The notes beneath the pieces were generated by a model that made no database searches, was not told the origin of the DNA, and worked only from the letters and a program-made list of their open reading frames with translations. From Verrucomicrobiota bacterium (GTDB taxonomy: Bacteria > Verrucomicrobiota > Kiritimatiellia > JAAZAB01): DNA of 52,810 nt. The position numbers were made by a program, and so were the translations under genes. Where the stretch lies: NCBI GenBank assembly GCA_018898455.1, contig JAHIJO010000080.1:1-52810 (forward strand), written 5' to 3'. How positions within the stretch are numbered: the first letter of the stretch is position 1; the number at the start of each line of letters is the position of its first letter. Shown here one piece after another: positions 26,101-34,493 of this stretch.

Positions 26101-26648
26101 TGTGTGTCACTACAGCCCGAAGCTCCGCCGTAGCAGATGACGAGTGAAGCGTACCGGTCAAGCCCGCTGACGCGCCATTTCAAGGCGAGGCCAGCGGCGG
26201 ACGCAAGCGACACGGCGGTAAGCTCCACGGTTGCACCGGCAAACATCGGCACGGCGAGACGATACTCCATTGTGCCCCACACATAGCTCACATCCACTTC
26301 GGCGCAATCGTACAGCCATGAGCCGGCGCCCTTGTCATCAACAAGACCGATCAGCAAGTGGCCGAGCAGACCTCCGGCCCTATGCATGTCCAAAACGAAG
26401 CGCGGGGCATTGAACGCAAGGATCATTGGACGGAGAGGAAGGCGCTCGACAGCCTCAGGCGGAAGGCGCTCCAGGAACAGGCGCCTGTCGGCAGGCGGAT
26501 ACAACGGGCGGCGGTGGCGGAGAGGATCGTCGGCGCTTTCGCCCAAGTCCGCCTTTGCCAGTCCCGGCTGATCCGGCCGGACGATCCGGATCCGCCATCC
26601 GCCGTCAATAGGAACGTAACAATTTGCACGGGCAAGGTTAGAACTCAT
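23199..26648 (-). CDS. Large putative glycosidase, DUF4450-like
   Basis: A 1149-residue protein that I recognise only loosely. The N-terminal 250 residues (HRRPLYPPADRRLFLER, FVLDMHRAGGLLGHLLIGLV, then beta strands) resemble the DUF4450 domain of large Bacteroidota/PVC glycan proteins. Residues about 330-780 look like an (alpha/alpha)6 barrel with many Trp and acidic blocks: GGWSWRWAYLGWRIWYGPNV, DEGTWGDLAYVHG, STHDIVYAENLN and NDEFADSNSMFIR. Beta-rich C-terminal domains follow. This is the layout of inverting glycosidases of the GH15/GH65/GH95 type, but the catalytic acids cannot be named. No signal peptide is visible. AGGGAG before the ATG supports the start. It lies in the four-gene minus cluster 20823-30083 and is likely a core enzyme of that pathway. 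Confidence 0.6.
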   Translation of the reverse strand: MSSNLARANCYVPIDGGWRIRIVRPDQPGLAKADLGESADDPLRHRRPLYPPADRRLFLERLPPEAVERLPLRPMILAFNAPRFVLDMHRAGGLLGHLLIGLVDDKGAGSWLYDCAEVDVSYVWGTMEYRLAVPMFAGATVELTAVSLASAAGLALKWRVSGLDRYASLVICYGGASGCSDTHVDETHVAFDAFSPAQCLYDQISCSAAGFTLRRSFDQPVGAATIKTPEYMPPPEGWIAEIHGACGGRARYGMGDPALAAKSPADLVAAAEWVEGPETKTRINSVAVMRVAIGAGNAEGFCVAGMGRGMEKAVANPAAAFAAGLKRCAKIKKRFEVCSPDPYLNSAACMAAFLDEGTWGDLAYVHGGWSWRWAYLGWRIWYGPNVCGMTGRVKTSIENHLRLCLIKEGDDSGALATPIEHKSNCASYNMNEVFLDHVRHYFDYTGDLDLMRKIFRELKGIIDWENRRLRPGPEALYESALNTWVSDSHWYIRAQCTQASAYMLRAHEFMAELAARLGEDASPWRAEATRIHADISRVLWLKREGVFAEARDTLGHRQLHPDPELATLYHAAEFGAASPLQIYQMLHWADTHLESIRTPGGGRQFWSSNWCPNKTRSYTHSTHDIVYAENLNLAGVHCIVGKGDEAMEIVRATYPGWFNGPTPGGLGCQNTVDGRLRGNDEFADSNSMFIRTIAEDVFGIKPKMQDRQVAIQPAFPWDWAHAAIKTSLFSYEWQRGVGVEYISWKSREPVAAHFRLPVRAVCIESVLVAGKEVEFSVQPGFGFTWVLFSAGPAKAGSLKISYRSASVSMPCEIRIGSGERAFINVAQYGASGFEDPQGLLADAKIENGILSGMTTTQHGPGIMFLEAGTEKCPMLLPLPVRVEDPAQPRPRVWKSPGLKSKNMDEWTLIDLGGSFNSETTEVVPRLVAEAKPSALPASQVGFGYMIEHYRTRLSQGMRPRIFQMSDAAWRAKVGTDGVAWTAEGIPFLTAKQGPNIAAVTLLGGFPARIRVPVPHVGGRTLYLMLSGATWPAQSHVVNLRVELDFADGSRIARELVNPFDIGDCWDTWLGWAHDTAANGFENIGGRFGPAGSSAAMDMTQPVEVDTEAHLVAFNLPPGGVLTAISLEAIANDIVFGLMGASVMKDSFEI

Positions 26649-26758
26649 TCGTATTCTCCCTTATCGGCTCGATGCATCTTACGCGGTTGTTCCGGTCGCA
26701 TCTACTATAGTCTACCGGGAAAGACATGGGGGGGGGATTAGCATGTCGCAACTGCTCC

Positions 26759-26813
26759 GGTAGCCGGGATAAACCCGGCTCTACCTTAGAAATCAGGGCC
26801 GTTTAATCGGCCC
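26759..26813. repeat. Copy of the GGTAG...GATAAACCC...CTACC repeat with a second hairpin
   Basis: GGTAGCCGGG (26759-26768) pairs with CCCGGCTCTACC (26774-26785) with a small bulge. GGGCCG (26796-26801) pairs with CGGCCC (26808-26813). The shared GGGATAAACCC core and CTACC end match the element at 130-182. It lies just downstream of the TIM-barrel glycosidase-like gene on the minus strand. Confidence 0.5.
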
Positions 26814-26825
26814 GGTAGAACCGAC

Positions 26826-27896
26826 TTACAGCCGGTATATCTCCCGAGCGGCGTTAATATTGCCTGCAGACTGATTATTGAGCGCTTCTTGAGCCTTGGG
26901 ATAATAACACGGATCTTCCGGACGCTGGGTCTCCACACAGCGGCGGGCACTAACCGCAACGACCTCGGGACGAACTAACGTAAACATGTCGGAGAAAATG
27001 GCATTAGCCCGGTCGGCGATCCGCCGCACACGCCGCGCGTCTTCGGCAATATCATGGCCGCTGAATCCAAGGTAAGGCAACACAATCGGCCGCCCTCCCC
27101 GTTGGCGAAGAATAGCAAGGCTATTGAGCATCGCCTCTGCCTTTTCATCATCCATAGAAGGCTCGGTCCACGCCCAACTATACAGGAACGACTCAAAGAG
27201 CATGCTGTCGGCGATTTTCTGAACCACCTCATGATGAGAACCATTCGTCTGGATCCAGAAGCGCTCGCGGCTTGCCTTATCTCCGGTCTCTCTTATTTTT
27301 TGAATAAGTTCATAGAAGGCCAGCTCATGCGCTTTCATCTCCGCCGGTTGCCGACGTCCTGCGCGCTGGACTGTTGAAGGCAGAGTGGTGGGATGCACAT
27401 TATCCAGGAAGATCCCATTGAAACGCCCATCGTGAACCAGGGCCTCGATGCCACGGCAAACCGCTCTGCCGTAGCCCTCTGCCAGGGCCGTAGTTTGATA
27501 CCAGCCGGACATATAGAGCGGCGCTTCAAAAGGACGGCGCGGCTGACCCTGTCCGTCGCGCAAAATCCATTCCGGGTGATCTGTCAGATCCACTTCTTTC
27601 CAATAAGGATTGCTTTCCAATGAGGAACGAAAAGGACTGCCGCCTTCCCATTTCCGTTTATCGTCAGGCACCTCGGCGATCACGGGCGCCTTGTATATGG
27701 AGACATAGACCAGCACCAATCCGCCGGCCCGCTTGAATCCTTCCACCAGTTTCGGACAACTCTCCGGGCAGGTCACGACCAGCATCTGATCCTCGCGGAT
27801 CACCGACAACAGCTCGTTATCCGGTTCACACCCATGATACCAGAAATAACACGTTTGAATGTCATTGATCTGACTCGGCACATGTCCATTTTCCAT
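26826..27896 (-). CDS. TIM-barrel glycosidase-like protein
   Basis: A 356-residue protein with the look of a cytoplasmic TIM-barrel hydrolase of the GH114/GH66-like kind often called putative glycosidase. Signs are GGLVLVYVSIYKAPVIAE (strand 2-type), FNGIFLDNVHPTTLPS (an Asp-bearing strand: I-F-L-D-N), RFWIQTNGSHHEVV, and DSMLFESFLYSWAWTEP with a Glu at a strand end. The pair D in FLDN and E in LFES would be the candidate catalytic acids. Start fixed by AGGAAAGGA upstream. It is followed by the DUF4450-like gene and preceded, 18 bases away, by the tandem esterase, so the set is probably one transcript. No closer family could be named. Confidence 0.6.
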   Translation of the reverse strand: MENGHVPSQINDIQTCYFWYHGCEPDNELLSVIREDQMLVVTCPESCPKLVEGFKRAGGLVLVYVSIYKAPVIAEVPDDKRKWEGGSPFRSSLESNPYWKEVDLTDHPEWILRDGQGQPRRPFEAPLYMSGWYQTTALAEGYGRAVCRGIEALVHDGRFNGIFLDNVHPTTLPSTVQRAGRRQPAEMKAHELAFYELIQKIRETGDKASRERFWIQTNGSHHEVVQKIADSMLFESFLYSWAWTEPSMDDEKAEAMLNSLAILRQRGGRPIVLPYLGFSGHDIAEDARRVRRIADRANAIFSDMFTLVRPEVVAVSARRCVETQRPEDPCYYPKAQEALNNQSAGNINAAREIYRL

Positions 27897-27914
27897 AATG
27901 TCATATTCCTTTCC

Positions 27915-30083
27915 TCATAAGCTGTGGCCCATAGTCTTTTTCAAGAAATCAACGATGATTTCCGCGGGATGGAGGGCGTGTCGGGTCCGGCACAGTTGCA
28001 GTCCTTTTGGAACCGGCTTGCCGAACAAACGGCCGGCATCGGCTTCAGACACCGGTGTGCGGAACGCGTTCGCCGGATCAATCAGGAGCACCGGCAACGG
28101 CGCGAGCGTTCGCAACACGTCCGGACAGTCCGCGCCCGGCAGCAATCCGCGGGCAATAATATTCGGATGCCATGTAGCGCGCGGCTCCTCCACGAGCAGC
28201 CGGTAACTCGCGAGCGGCGCATGCAGAATCAGCGCGGTTAAACGCGTTGCGGTCAAGACGGCGGCATAAAGACACCACAACGCACCCACCCCGGTTCCAG
28301 CCAGGACCAGGGACCGGCCTGCGGTCTCCGGCATCGAGCCGATTGCCTCAAGCACGCGTAGCGTATCGAAGACGCGTTGTCCCAACAAGGGCCGGCCGAG
28401 CATCTGGGCGGTCATGGCATGCTCAAACTCCGTGCAGTAGGGGCCTTCATAGGCCGGATCGTTATAGCCCAGCATGTTGTATGGCATCGCTCCCGAGTCG
28501 CGCAGGGCCTCCAGGTGCGGACGGGTGCTGGTCGCCCACCAGCCAAAGGAGTCGCCACGCGTCAGACCCACTCCGCGCGGATCGAAGGCCAACACCCGAT
28601 GCCCGGCCAAAACAAGTTTCGCGACGATGCCGCCGGGCCCCGCTTGACCCTCGAAACCGTCCTCATGGCTGTAGAGCACGAGCGCGCCGGGACCAGCAAT
28701 CTTAGGCTCGAATAACGCGCAGGGCACGGTAATGCCGGACTCGGAACACAGTCGGATGCACGTAATATTTTCATGTTCCGATGCGACGATCCCGCCTTTC
28801 TCAATCAACGCAGGCTCTTGAATTTTAGTTTCCGGCAGGCCCAGGACCTGCCGCAACTTTTGTTGATTTAACCTGATCCGGCGCCCGCGGCGCCCAATGG
28901 TTTCAACGGCGGCCGCAAAACAACTCCTTGTCGATCCGTCCATTGCCAACTGGCCGGAACGCGTCACCCAAAGCTGTTGATCCGGTTCCGGCTCCGCCGG
29001 CCGATCCGTTGCGGGAATAGGAAGGCCGAACCACCGGCAAAACCAATCGCAGGCCGCGCGGCGAATTTCACTGCCGAGACCATGCCCGCCCGGCGCCTCG
29101 AAAATTTGGGCTTTCTCCTCATCGCCGGTCAGCGACCAAATACGCCGCAACAAGGCCACGGTATCGCGGGCGCCCTTGATGGGAAAAAAATCCTCTTTCG
29201 CCGCGCACACCAGCAACGGCTTGGGGGCAAGCATGGACAGAAAGTCGGCGTACTCAAGACCGTTCTTCAGCATATCCATTGGATTCTGCTCGGCATCCGC
29301 GGGCTCGCGGGAAAGCAATCGTTCGCGAACACTGGTCACGAAACACATGGGCGCGGCCGCCGCGATCCGCTCGTCCACCGAGACCGTCCAGGTGGTCTGC
29401 GTGCCACCCCCCGAATTGCCGGTCATGCCGATATGCGCCGGGTCCACTTCATCGCGCGCGAGCAGGTAATCGACGGAGCGCATCGCATCCCAGACAAACT
29501 GGCCCGCAACACTCCCACCCGTCAGCACCGCCGGGCGATCCAGCACGTTATGCTCAAAGGGGGCCAGCATTCTCTGGCGCACATGGTCCCAGAGCTGGTA
29601 GCGTTCGCCCTGGCTGACGGGGTCAAAACAAAGCACGACCATACCGCGGCGGACCAGATCAATGGCCATAAGCTGATAGCTGGCATACGCCTTGCCATTC
29701 CCGGAGTGCCCGCAGGCGAGCAATATGCCGGGGACTTTGCGCGCGCGGTTGTCGGGCAAATACAGATTGGCCGTGACCGGTATTCCGGGAAGACTTTGAT
29801 ACATCACGTTTTCAACGCGGTAGCCGTCTCGCTGGAAGGAACTGGTTACACACGGGTCCAGATCGCATCTTTTCGGAAACGGTCCGAACATGTCCTGAAA
29901 GACCCCCCGCAACCGAAGGTGTTCAGCCTGCCAGCGTTCCACCGTCAGATTGTTCCAGAAGGAATCCCGGCCGCTCCTGGCCCGGTCATAAAGCGCCAGG
30001 TGGAAGTTAAAGAGCATCTCGCGCTCGACGCCCTCAATCAGAAACGGAAACCGGGTTTTGCCTGTCATTTTTTCCGCATTCAT
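27915..30083 (-). CDS. Tandem alpha/beta hydrolase, acetyl-xylan-esterase-like
   Basis: A 722-residue protein with two alpha/beta hydrolase units. The first (about 95-350) has the AXE-type blocks ACGHSGNGKAYASYQLMAID, VLCFDPVSQGERYQLWD and IGMTGNSGGGTQTTWTVSVD, with nucleophile serine near 224, and its catalytic His in APGGHGLGSEIRR. The second (about 440-710) keeps the fold (HRVLAFDPRGVGLTRGD) but its elbow reads LAGTGVGALWCLY near 594, with Thr-Gly-Val in place of the serine, so it is probably inactive and structural. Such tandem proteins are common in Planctomycetota and Verrucomicrobiota; they are thought to remove acetyl groups from polysaccharides. No signal peptide is visible. It is the first gene of the 20823-30083 cluster. 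GGAGAGG upstream fixes the start. Confidence 0.78.
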   Translation of the reverse strand: MNAEKMTGKTRFPFLIEGVEREMLFNFHLALYDRARSGRDSFWNNLTVERWQAEHLRLRGVFQDMFGPFPKRCDLDPCVTSSFQRDGYRVENVMYQSLPGIPVTANLYLPDNRARKVPGILLACGHSGNGKAYASYQLMAIDLVRRGMVVLCFDPVSQGERYQLWDHVRQRMLAPFEHNVLDRPAVLTGGSVAGQFVWDAMRSVDYLLARDEVDPAHIGMTGNSGGGTQTTWTVSVDERIAAAAPMCFVTSVRERLLSREPADAEQNPMDMLKNGLEYADFLSMLAPKPLLVCAAKEDFFPIKGARDTVALLRRIWSLTGDEEKAQIFEAPGGHGLGSEIRRAACDWFCRWFGLPIPATDRPAEPEPDQQLWVTRSGQLAMDGSTRSCFAAAVETIGRRGRRIRLNQQKLRQVLGLPETKIQEPALIEKGGIVASEHENITCIRLCSESGITVPCALFEPKIAGPGALVLYSHEDGFEGQAGPGGIVAKLVLAGHRVLAFDPRGVGLTRGDSFGWWATSTRPHLEALRDSGAMPYNMLGYNDPAYEGPYCTEFEHAMTAQMLGRPLLGQRVFDTLRVLEAIGSMPETAGRSLVLAGTGVGALWCLYAAVLTATRLTALILHAPLASYRLLVEEPRATWHPNIIARGLLPGADCPDVLRTLAPLPVLLIDPANAFRTPVSEADAGRLFGKPVPKGLQLCRTRHALHPAEIIVDFLKKTMGHSL

Positions 30084-30280
30084 GGACCTCTCCTCTCAAC
30101 CCGGCAACTGGGATATATTGTTACCTTGCAACCACTCTTACAAGGGCTCAGGGTTCGGGGTTCAGGGAAGCTATCTCGGCATTCTCCCACAGGGGTGTTG
30201 ATAGGCTTGCTTAAAAAATAGCACCTTCCTCCTCCGCAAGACCAGAAAAATATTTTTCCCGGACTCGAACTGCGCGCTTT

Positions 30281-33200
30281 TCATGGCTGGTTTTGCGCTT
30301 TGCGAAACTCCTCGGCCAGCCAGGGGATATTGTCGGCAAAGGACGGATCCTCCAGGAGCGCCCGGTGAAAGAAGGGGCGCTGGAAATACCGGCTCACCTG
30401 CAAGCGCAGAGGATCACTCTCCCGACACCCGGCCACCCTCCCCGTGACATCCTCGATCCGGGCCAGCAGTCGGAGGTAGGCGTATCGCACCCGGGCCTGC
30501 TGTTCCGGCGTCCGCACTCCCCCCAGCGCCATGTCCCGCGGCTTCAACAGGATCGATCCCTGGACCACCATCTGGTCATGAATGGCTATCCACACCGAAT
30601 CCCGGATGGCATCACTCAGCGGACCCTCGCAACGCAACGCCTTCTTCCAGCAATCAGCCACCGCGGCCAGAAATACCCGCGAGTGTTCCTCGGCATCAAG
30701 CAAAACCAGGGTATTGAATCCCTGCCGGACCCGCGCGGCGGCGGCCGCCGTCTCCACCACCCGCTCCGGTTCCACGGGTAAATCAGCCAGCACCTCGCGA
30801 TCCACCGTGTTCGATCCCATCTCGATCCATTTCAGAACCGTTCGTTGTTTCCGGGTCATACGATCCCAGTTCGCCCGGGCGGCATCGACGGCTTTCAGGG
30901 CATCCTGGTAATCCTGCTTCACCAGCGCCACCGCCGCCGGCAAGTTATCCGGAAGTGATGCCAGCGCCATGTGCCAGGACTCGCCATTCTGCCCTTTTTG
31001 ATACCGGGCTACGGCCTCATTTCGCCATGCGGCCAAGCCGGCTTTCATCCTGGCCGTCAATGCAGCGCGAAGCGAAGCGATTTTCGCTTGCTTCTCGGCC
31101 ACCGGGACGCCCGGCCAGATCCGGCCTTCCATCATCTCAAGGGTTTCCGCCGCCTGCTCCGCCTGTTCCAGATCCTGATCCCCCGTGAATTGAGACGGGA
31201 TGAGACGGGCAATCTCCGCCGCCGTCGCATCCAGTTGATAGCGCCCCAAGGTCTTTTCCATGGCAGCTTCTTGCGCGCCCGCCTGCTCGGATGTCAATCC
31301 CATCAGCAACGCGTGACGACGGGAGGTCCGCCACGCCGCCAGCAGTTCATTTGCCTTCCATGAGTCCTTCTGCGCCAGCGCCATGTCCAGACCGGATTGG
31401 AACAGGGCTGGCAGATCTCGTCCATGCTGTTCCAGTTCCTGGACTTTCCAGCCCGCCTCGCCGGATAGTTCGGGATATGACTCACCCCAACGGCGGACAC
31501 GCATCAGCGCGGAAGCCAGGTTCTCGATGTAGGCCGTATCGGCTACCGGAATGCGCACGGAGCGGGCGACCTGGTCCATTTCCTTGCTTGCCGCACGGAC
31601 CACGTCCGATTCATCCGGCGCGACAGCCAACGGTGATGACGACGCCGGGACCGGCGCGGGAACCTGCCCGGGATGCATTCTGTCCCCCCCCTGGAACCAC
31701 CACAGCGTCACGGCAACACTTCCCGCAACCAGGATGAGAATTACCCCCAGCGCCCGGATGCGCCATTTCGAACGGCGTGCCATGACCACATCCGCATCCC
31801 CCGTTATATCCATATCCGGCATCTCGGGCAACACCGACTCCGTGCTTTCCTCTCCAGCCGACTGCCGGGCACCCAGGACGGATGTTTTTCCGGGCATGGG
31901 GAGCACCGGAACAGCATTGTCGGGCTCCACCGGAGTGCCGGCCGCCACGGTCATCGGCTCTTCCATCGGCGGCACATCTTCGGGCTGATCCAGCCGGAAC
32001 AGAACTTTTTCCAAGTCCTGCCGCATAGCCGCCGCGCTCGGGTAACGGTCGCCCGGCCTGGAAGCGATGGCTTGTTGCACAACGGCCTTTAGATCGGGAT
32101 ACAGACGGAACACCCTGGCCTGATAATCCACTTCCGGCACGTTCTGCGTGCGCGACTGAAACACCACCCAGGCGCTGTTAATGTCCGCCGGCAAGCAGGC
32201 AAAGGCGGTTTGACCCGCCAAGGCTTCATAGAGACACAGGCCTAGGGAATAGAGATCAGACTGCGGCGTTCCACGGTCGGCACCGGAACGGGAAAATTCC
32301 GGAGCCATGTAATCCAGCGTTCCGGGAATACCGCCGCTGGTGACGGTCCCGGACACGTCGCGCGCCACGCCCAGATCAAAAACCTTGGCGTTTTCCGGGT
32401 GACCCGCCGGCGCGTAGAGATTCATCGGTTTAATATCCCGGTGAATAAGCGGATGGGAATGGCCATGCAGAAAACTTAAGGCTTCCAGATAATTCATGAA
32501 AAGCGGAATGGCTTCCGCAGGTTCGAATTTTCCCTCCCGCCTGATTCGGTGGCGCAAACAGGCATCCGGCATACCCGCCAGCAATTCCAAAATGAGAAAA
32601 TACTGGTTTTCCCGCGCGGCCCCCTGTACCTCGATGAAATCAATATATTTCACCAGGAAGGGGTGGGCATAGCGCTGGAGCATCTTGGCTTCCTTGATAA
32701 AGCGCGACGATTGCCGTTCCGCGAACAGGTGTTTGATCGCCACCGGCTGACCGTCGCTCTGCCGAACAGCCATGAATACTTCCCCAAACCCGCCGCGGCC
32801 CAGCAGTTCGCGCAATTCGTAGGTTTCCTTGCCCGTGTGTTGAACAAGGCGGTAATTAATTTTCCGGAAGTCCGCCAGCATCTCGGCAAATGACGGGTAG
32901 CGCTGGGAACGTTGAGGACTCAGACTGCGGCTGAAAAAAGTCCTGGCATTTGCCAGAACGCGAAAAGCGCCGGCATTGAAGGAAAGCGCCGGCGGCCTGT
33001 CCGCGTTGCGCCACCGGTTCAGATAACCGATATGGGCGTTTTCGCCGAGCGGCTCAAACGGGAGCTTGCCCGTCAAGGCCTGGCAGATACAGGTGCCCAG
33101 GCTGAAAACATCGGAGACTTCATCGCCGTGAAAATCGGGCTCGGTGATAAAATCCCGCGCCATGTAATCGAAACTGCCCTTCCAGCCCACCGTGCTCCGC

Positions 33201-33727
33201 TGGCTGTCGCCTTCGACCCGGGCAATATCGAAATCAAAAATCCGCATCGTGCCGTCCTTGGCCAGGAAGATATTAGACGGCTTTAAATCGCGGTGAATGA
33301 TCCCCTCGCGGCCGGCATGGATCAGGCCGGAAAAGCACTGTTCAAAAATGGCTTTCACTTCAGGCCAGGGCAGACCCCGCCGCAGAGTGTTCAGCCGGCT
33401 CGCGAGCGTTTCGCCCTCCAGGTATTCCATGACCAGGCACTGGGCTTCATCCCACTCGCCGGGATGCCAGGTGAAAAAATCCCGATAGCGGATGATATGG
33501 GGATGCTCGAACCGCTTGAGGATACGCGCCTGGGTTTCAAAACGCTGATGGGCCCGCTCATCATCGGGCGGCACCCGCAATACCTTGATGGCAACCACCT
33601 CGTCCCGCGCGACCGGCCCCGGGACGTCGGCAACATAGCGGGCCTTGAAGACCTTGCCCTGGGCGCCATCCCCGATAAGCTCGATCAACTCGTAATTACC
33701 GATCTGATCTTTGACCGTATCGTTCAT
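30281..33727 (-). CDS. Receptor-like protein with two tandem Ser/Thr kinase domains
   Basis: A 1148-residue protein with two complete eukaryote-like kinase domains in one chain. Kinase 1 (about 12-280) has the loop IGDGAQGKVFKA, VAIKVL, HRDLKPSNIFL near 145 and DFD in place of DFG. Kinase 2 (about 300-575) has LGRGGFGEVFMA, PVAIKHL, HRDIKPMNLY near 427 and DLG instead of DFG. Both keep the Lys, the HRD Asp and the metal Asp, so both may be active. A Pro-rich linker and one transmembrane helix (ALGVILILVAGSVAVTLWWF, about 655-677) lead to an extracytoplasmic domain of about 470 residues, mainly alpha-helical and without a recognised family. This is a PVC-style sensor kinase with a doubled catalytic part. 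A TTGACA-16-CAAAAT promoter lies about 40 bases upstream. Confidence 0.85.
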   Translation of the reverse strand: MNDTVKDQIGNYELIELIGDGAQGKVFKARYVADVPGPVARDEVVAIKVLRVPPDDERAHQRFETQARILKRFEHPHIIRYRDFFTWHPGEWDEAQCLVMEYLEGETLASRLNTLRRGLPWPEVKAIFEQCFSGLIHAGREGIIHRDLKPSNIFLAKDGTMRIFDFDIARVEGDSQRSTVGWKGSFDYMARDFITEPDFHGDEVSDVFSLGTCICQALTGKLPFEPLGENAHIGYLNRWRNADRPPALSFNAGAFRVLANARTFFSRSLSPQRSQRYPSFAEMLADFRKINYRLVQHTGKETYELRELLGRGGFGEVFMAVRQSDGQPVAIKHLFAERQSSRFIKEAKMLQRYAHPFLVKYIDFIEVQGAARENQYFLILELLAGMPDACLRHRIRREGKFEPAEAIPLFMNYLEALSFLHGHSHPLIHRDIKPMNLYAPAGHPENAKVFDLGVARDVSGTVTSGGIPGTLDYMAPEFSRSGADRGTPQSDLYSLGLCLYEALAGQTAFACLPADINSAWVVFQSRTQNVPEVDYQARVFRLYPDLKAVVQQAIASRPGDRYPSAAAMRQDLEKVLFRLDQPEDVPPMEEPMTVAAGTPVEPDNAVPVLPMPGKTSVLGARQSAGEESTESVLPEMPDMDITGDADVVMARRSKWRIRALGVILILVAGSVAVTLWWFQGGDRMHPGQVPAPVPASSSPLAVAPDESDVVRAASKEMDQVARSVRIPVADTAYIENLASALMRVRRWGESYPELSGEAGWKVQELEQHGRDLPALFQSGLDMALAQKDSWKANELLAAWRTSRRHALLMGLTSEQAGAQEAAMEKTLGRYQLDATAAEIARLIPSQFTGDQDLEQAEQAAETLEMMEGRIWPGVPVAEKQAKIASLRAALTARMKAGLAAWRNEAVARYQKGQNGESWHMALASLPDNLPAAVALVKQDYQDALKAVDAARANWDRMTRKQRTVLKWIEMGSNTVDREVLADLPVEPERVVETAAAAARVRQGFNTLVLLDAEEHSRVFLAAVADCWKKALRCEGPLSDAIRDSVWIAIHDQMVVQGSILLKPRDMALGGVRTPEQQARVRYAYLRLLARIEDVTGRVAGCRESDPLRLQVSRYFQRPFFHRALLEDPSFADNIPWLAEEFRKAQNQP

Positions 33728-33772
33728 GACACCAGGTCAACCCGCGGAAAACGATGAGATGAAACTGCATTC

Positions 33773-33800
33773 ATTTTGGCTATTCCCTTTCACGTGTCAA
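33773..33800 (-). promoter_or_regulatory. Probable promoter of the tandem kinase gene
   Basis: On the minus strand TTGACA (33800-33795) is followed after 16 bases by CAAAAT (33778-33773). The -35 is perfect, the -10 matches four of six, and the ATG at 33727 lies about 40 bases downstream of the expected start point. Confidence 0.4.
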
Positions 33801-33931
33801 CACCTGCTTTCTCCGGATTCAATTGGCTTGAGATAAAGGTCGGGGGAATTCGGGTCACGTCGCAATTACTGTTGACAAAATCATTATCAACGGCGGATTG
33901 CCAAAATCGCCGGGCAACCGGCCCTGGAGAT

Positions 33932-34492
33932 TCAGGGGGTGGCATTGACCTGCGGCGCGATGTGTATGGCGGCTTCCACGGAGAAGTAGTCTTCCGGCTG
34001 GAACCCGAACATCCCGGCCACGAGCAGGCTGGGGAAGGTTTCACATTTGATCCGATAGTCGCGAACATTGCCGTTGAAGAACCGCCGCGCGGCCTGGATC
34101 CGGTCCTCGGTGTTGACGAGCTCGTTCTGAAGCTTCAGAAACTGTTCATCCGCCTTCAGGGCCGGATATTTCTCCACCACAACCAGCATCTGCCTGAGCG
34201 CGTCCACAAACTGCACCTCGTCCACCGCCTGCTCAGCGGGCTTGCCGTTGTTGGCCACACAACGTGTGCGAAGCTCGGTGACGCGCTCCAGCACCGTGCG
34301 CTCGTGCGCAGCGTAGCCCTTGACCGTCGCCACCAGGTTTGGGATCAGGTCGTAGCGCCGCTTCAACTCGGTATCCACGTCGCTCCACGCGTCGCGGATG
34401 TGATTCCGCAGGGCCACCAGCGTGTTGCGGGTGACAATAATATAGACCAGCGGGAGGCCGAGGATCAGCAACGGTATGATCAGGGTTTCCAT
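33932..34492 (-). CDS. LemA family protein
   Basis: A 186-residue LemA protein: one N-terminal transmembrane segment (LIIPLLILGLPLVYIIV), followed by the family's hallmark block RNTLVALRNHIRDAWSDVDT-ELKRRYDLIPNLVATVKGYA and the rest of the helical bundle ending in YRIKCETFPSLLVAGMFGF (family: yNt...fP...ia..fgf). LemA proteins sit in the inner membrane with the helical domain outside the cytoplasm. Their role is unclear, though they often pair with TPM/DUF2207 membrane proteins. Here the partner is the membrane protein whose stop codon lies one base upstream, so the pair is translationally coupled. Confidence 0.92.
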   Translation of the reverse strand: METLIIPLLILGLPLVYIIVTRNTLVALRNHIRDAWSDVDTELKRRYDLIPNLVATVKGYAAHERTVLERVTELRTRCVANNGKPAEQAVDEVQFVDALRQMLVVVEKYPALKADEQFLKLQNELVNTEDRIQAARRFFNGNVRDYRIKCETFPSLLVAGMFGFQPEDYFSVEAAIHIAPQVNATP

Positions 34493-34493
34493 A

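Noticed and set aside
28977-30221. Plus-strand frame of 414 codons opposite the tandem esterase
   Set aside because: Antisense; its composition is the mirror of the esterase codons, and the esterase has clear catalytic blocks.
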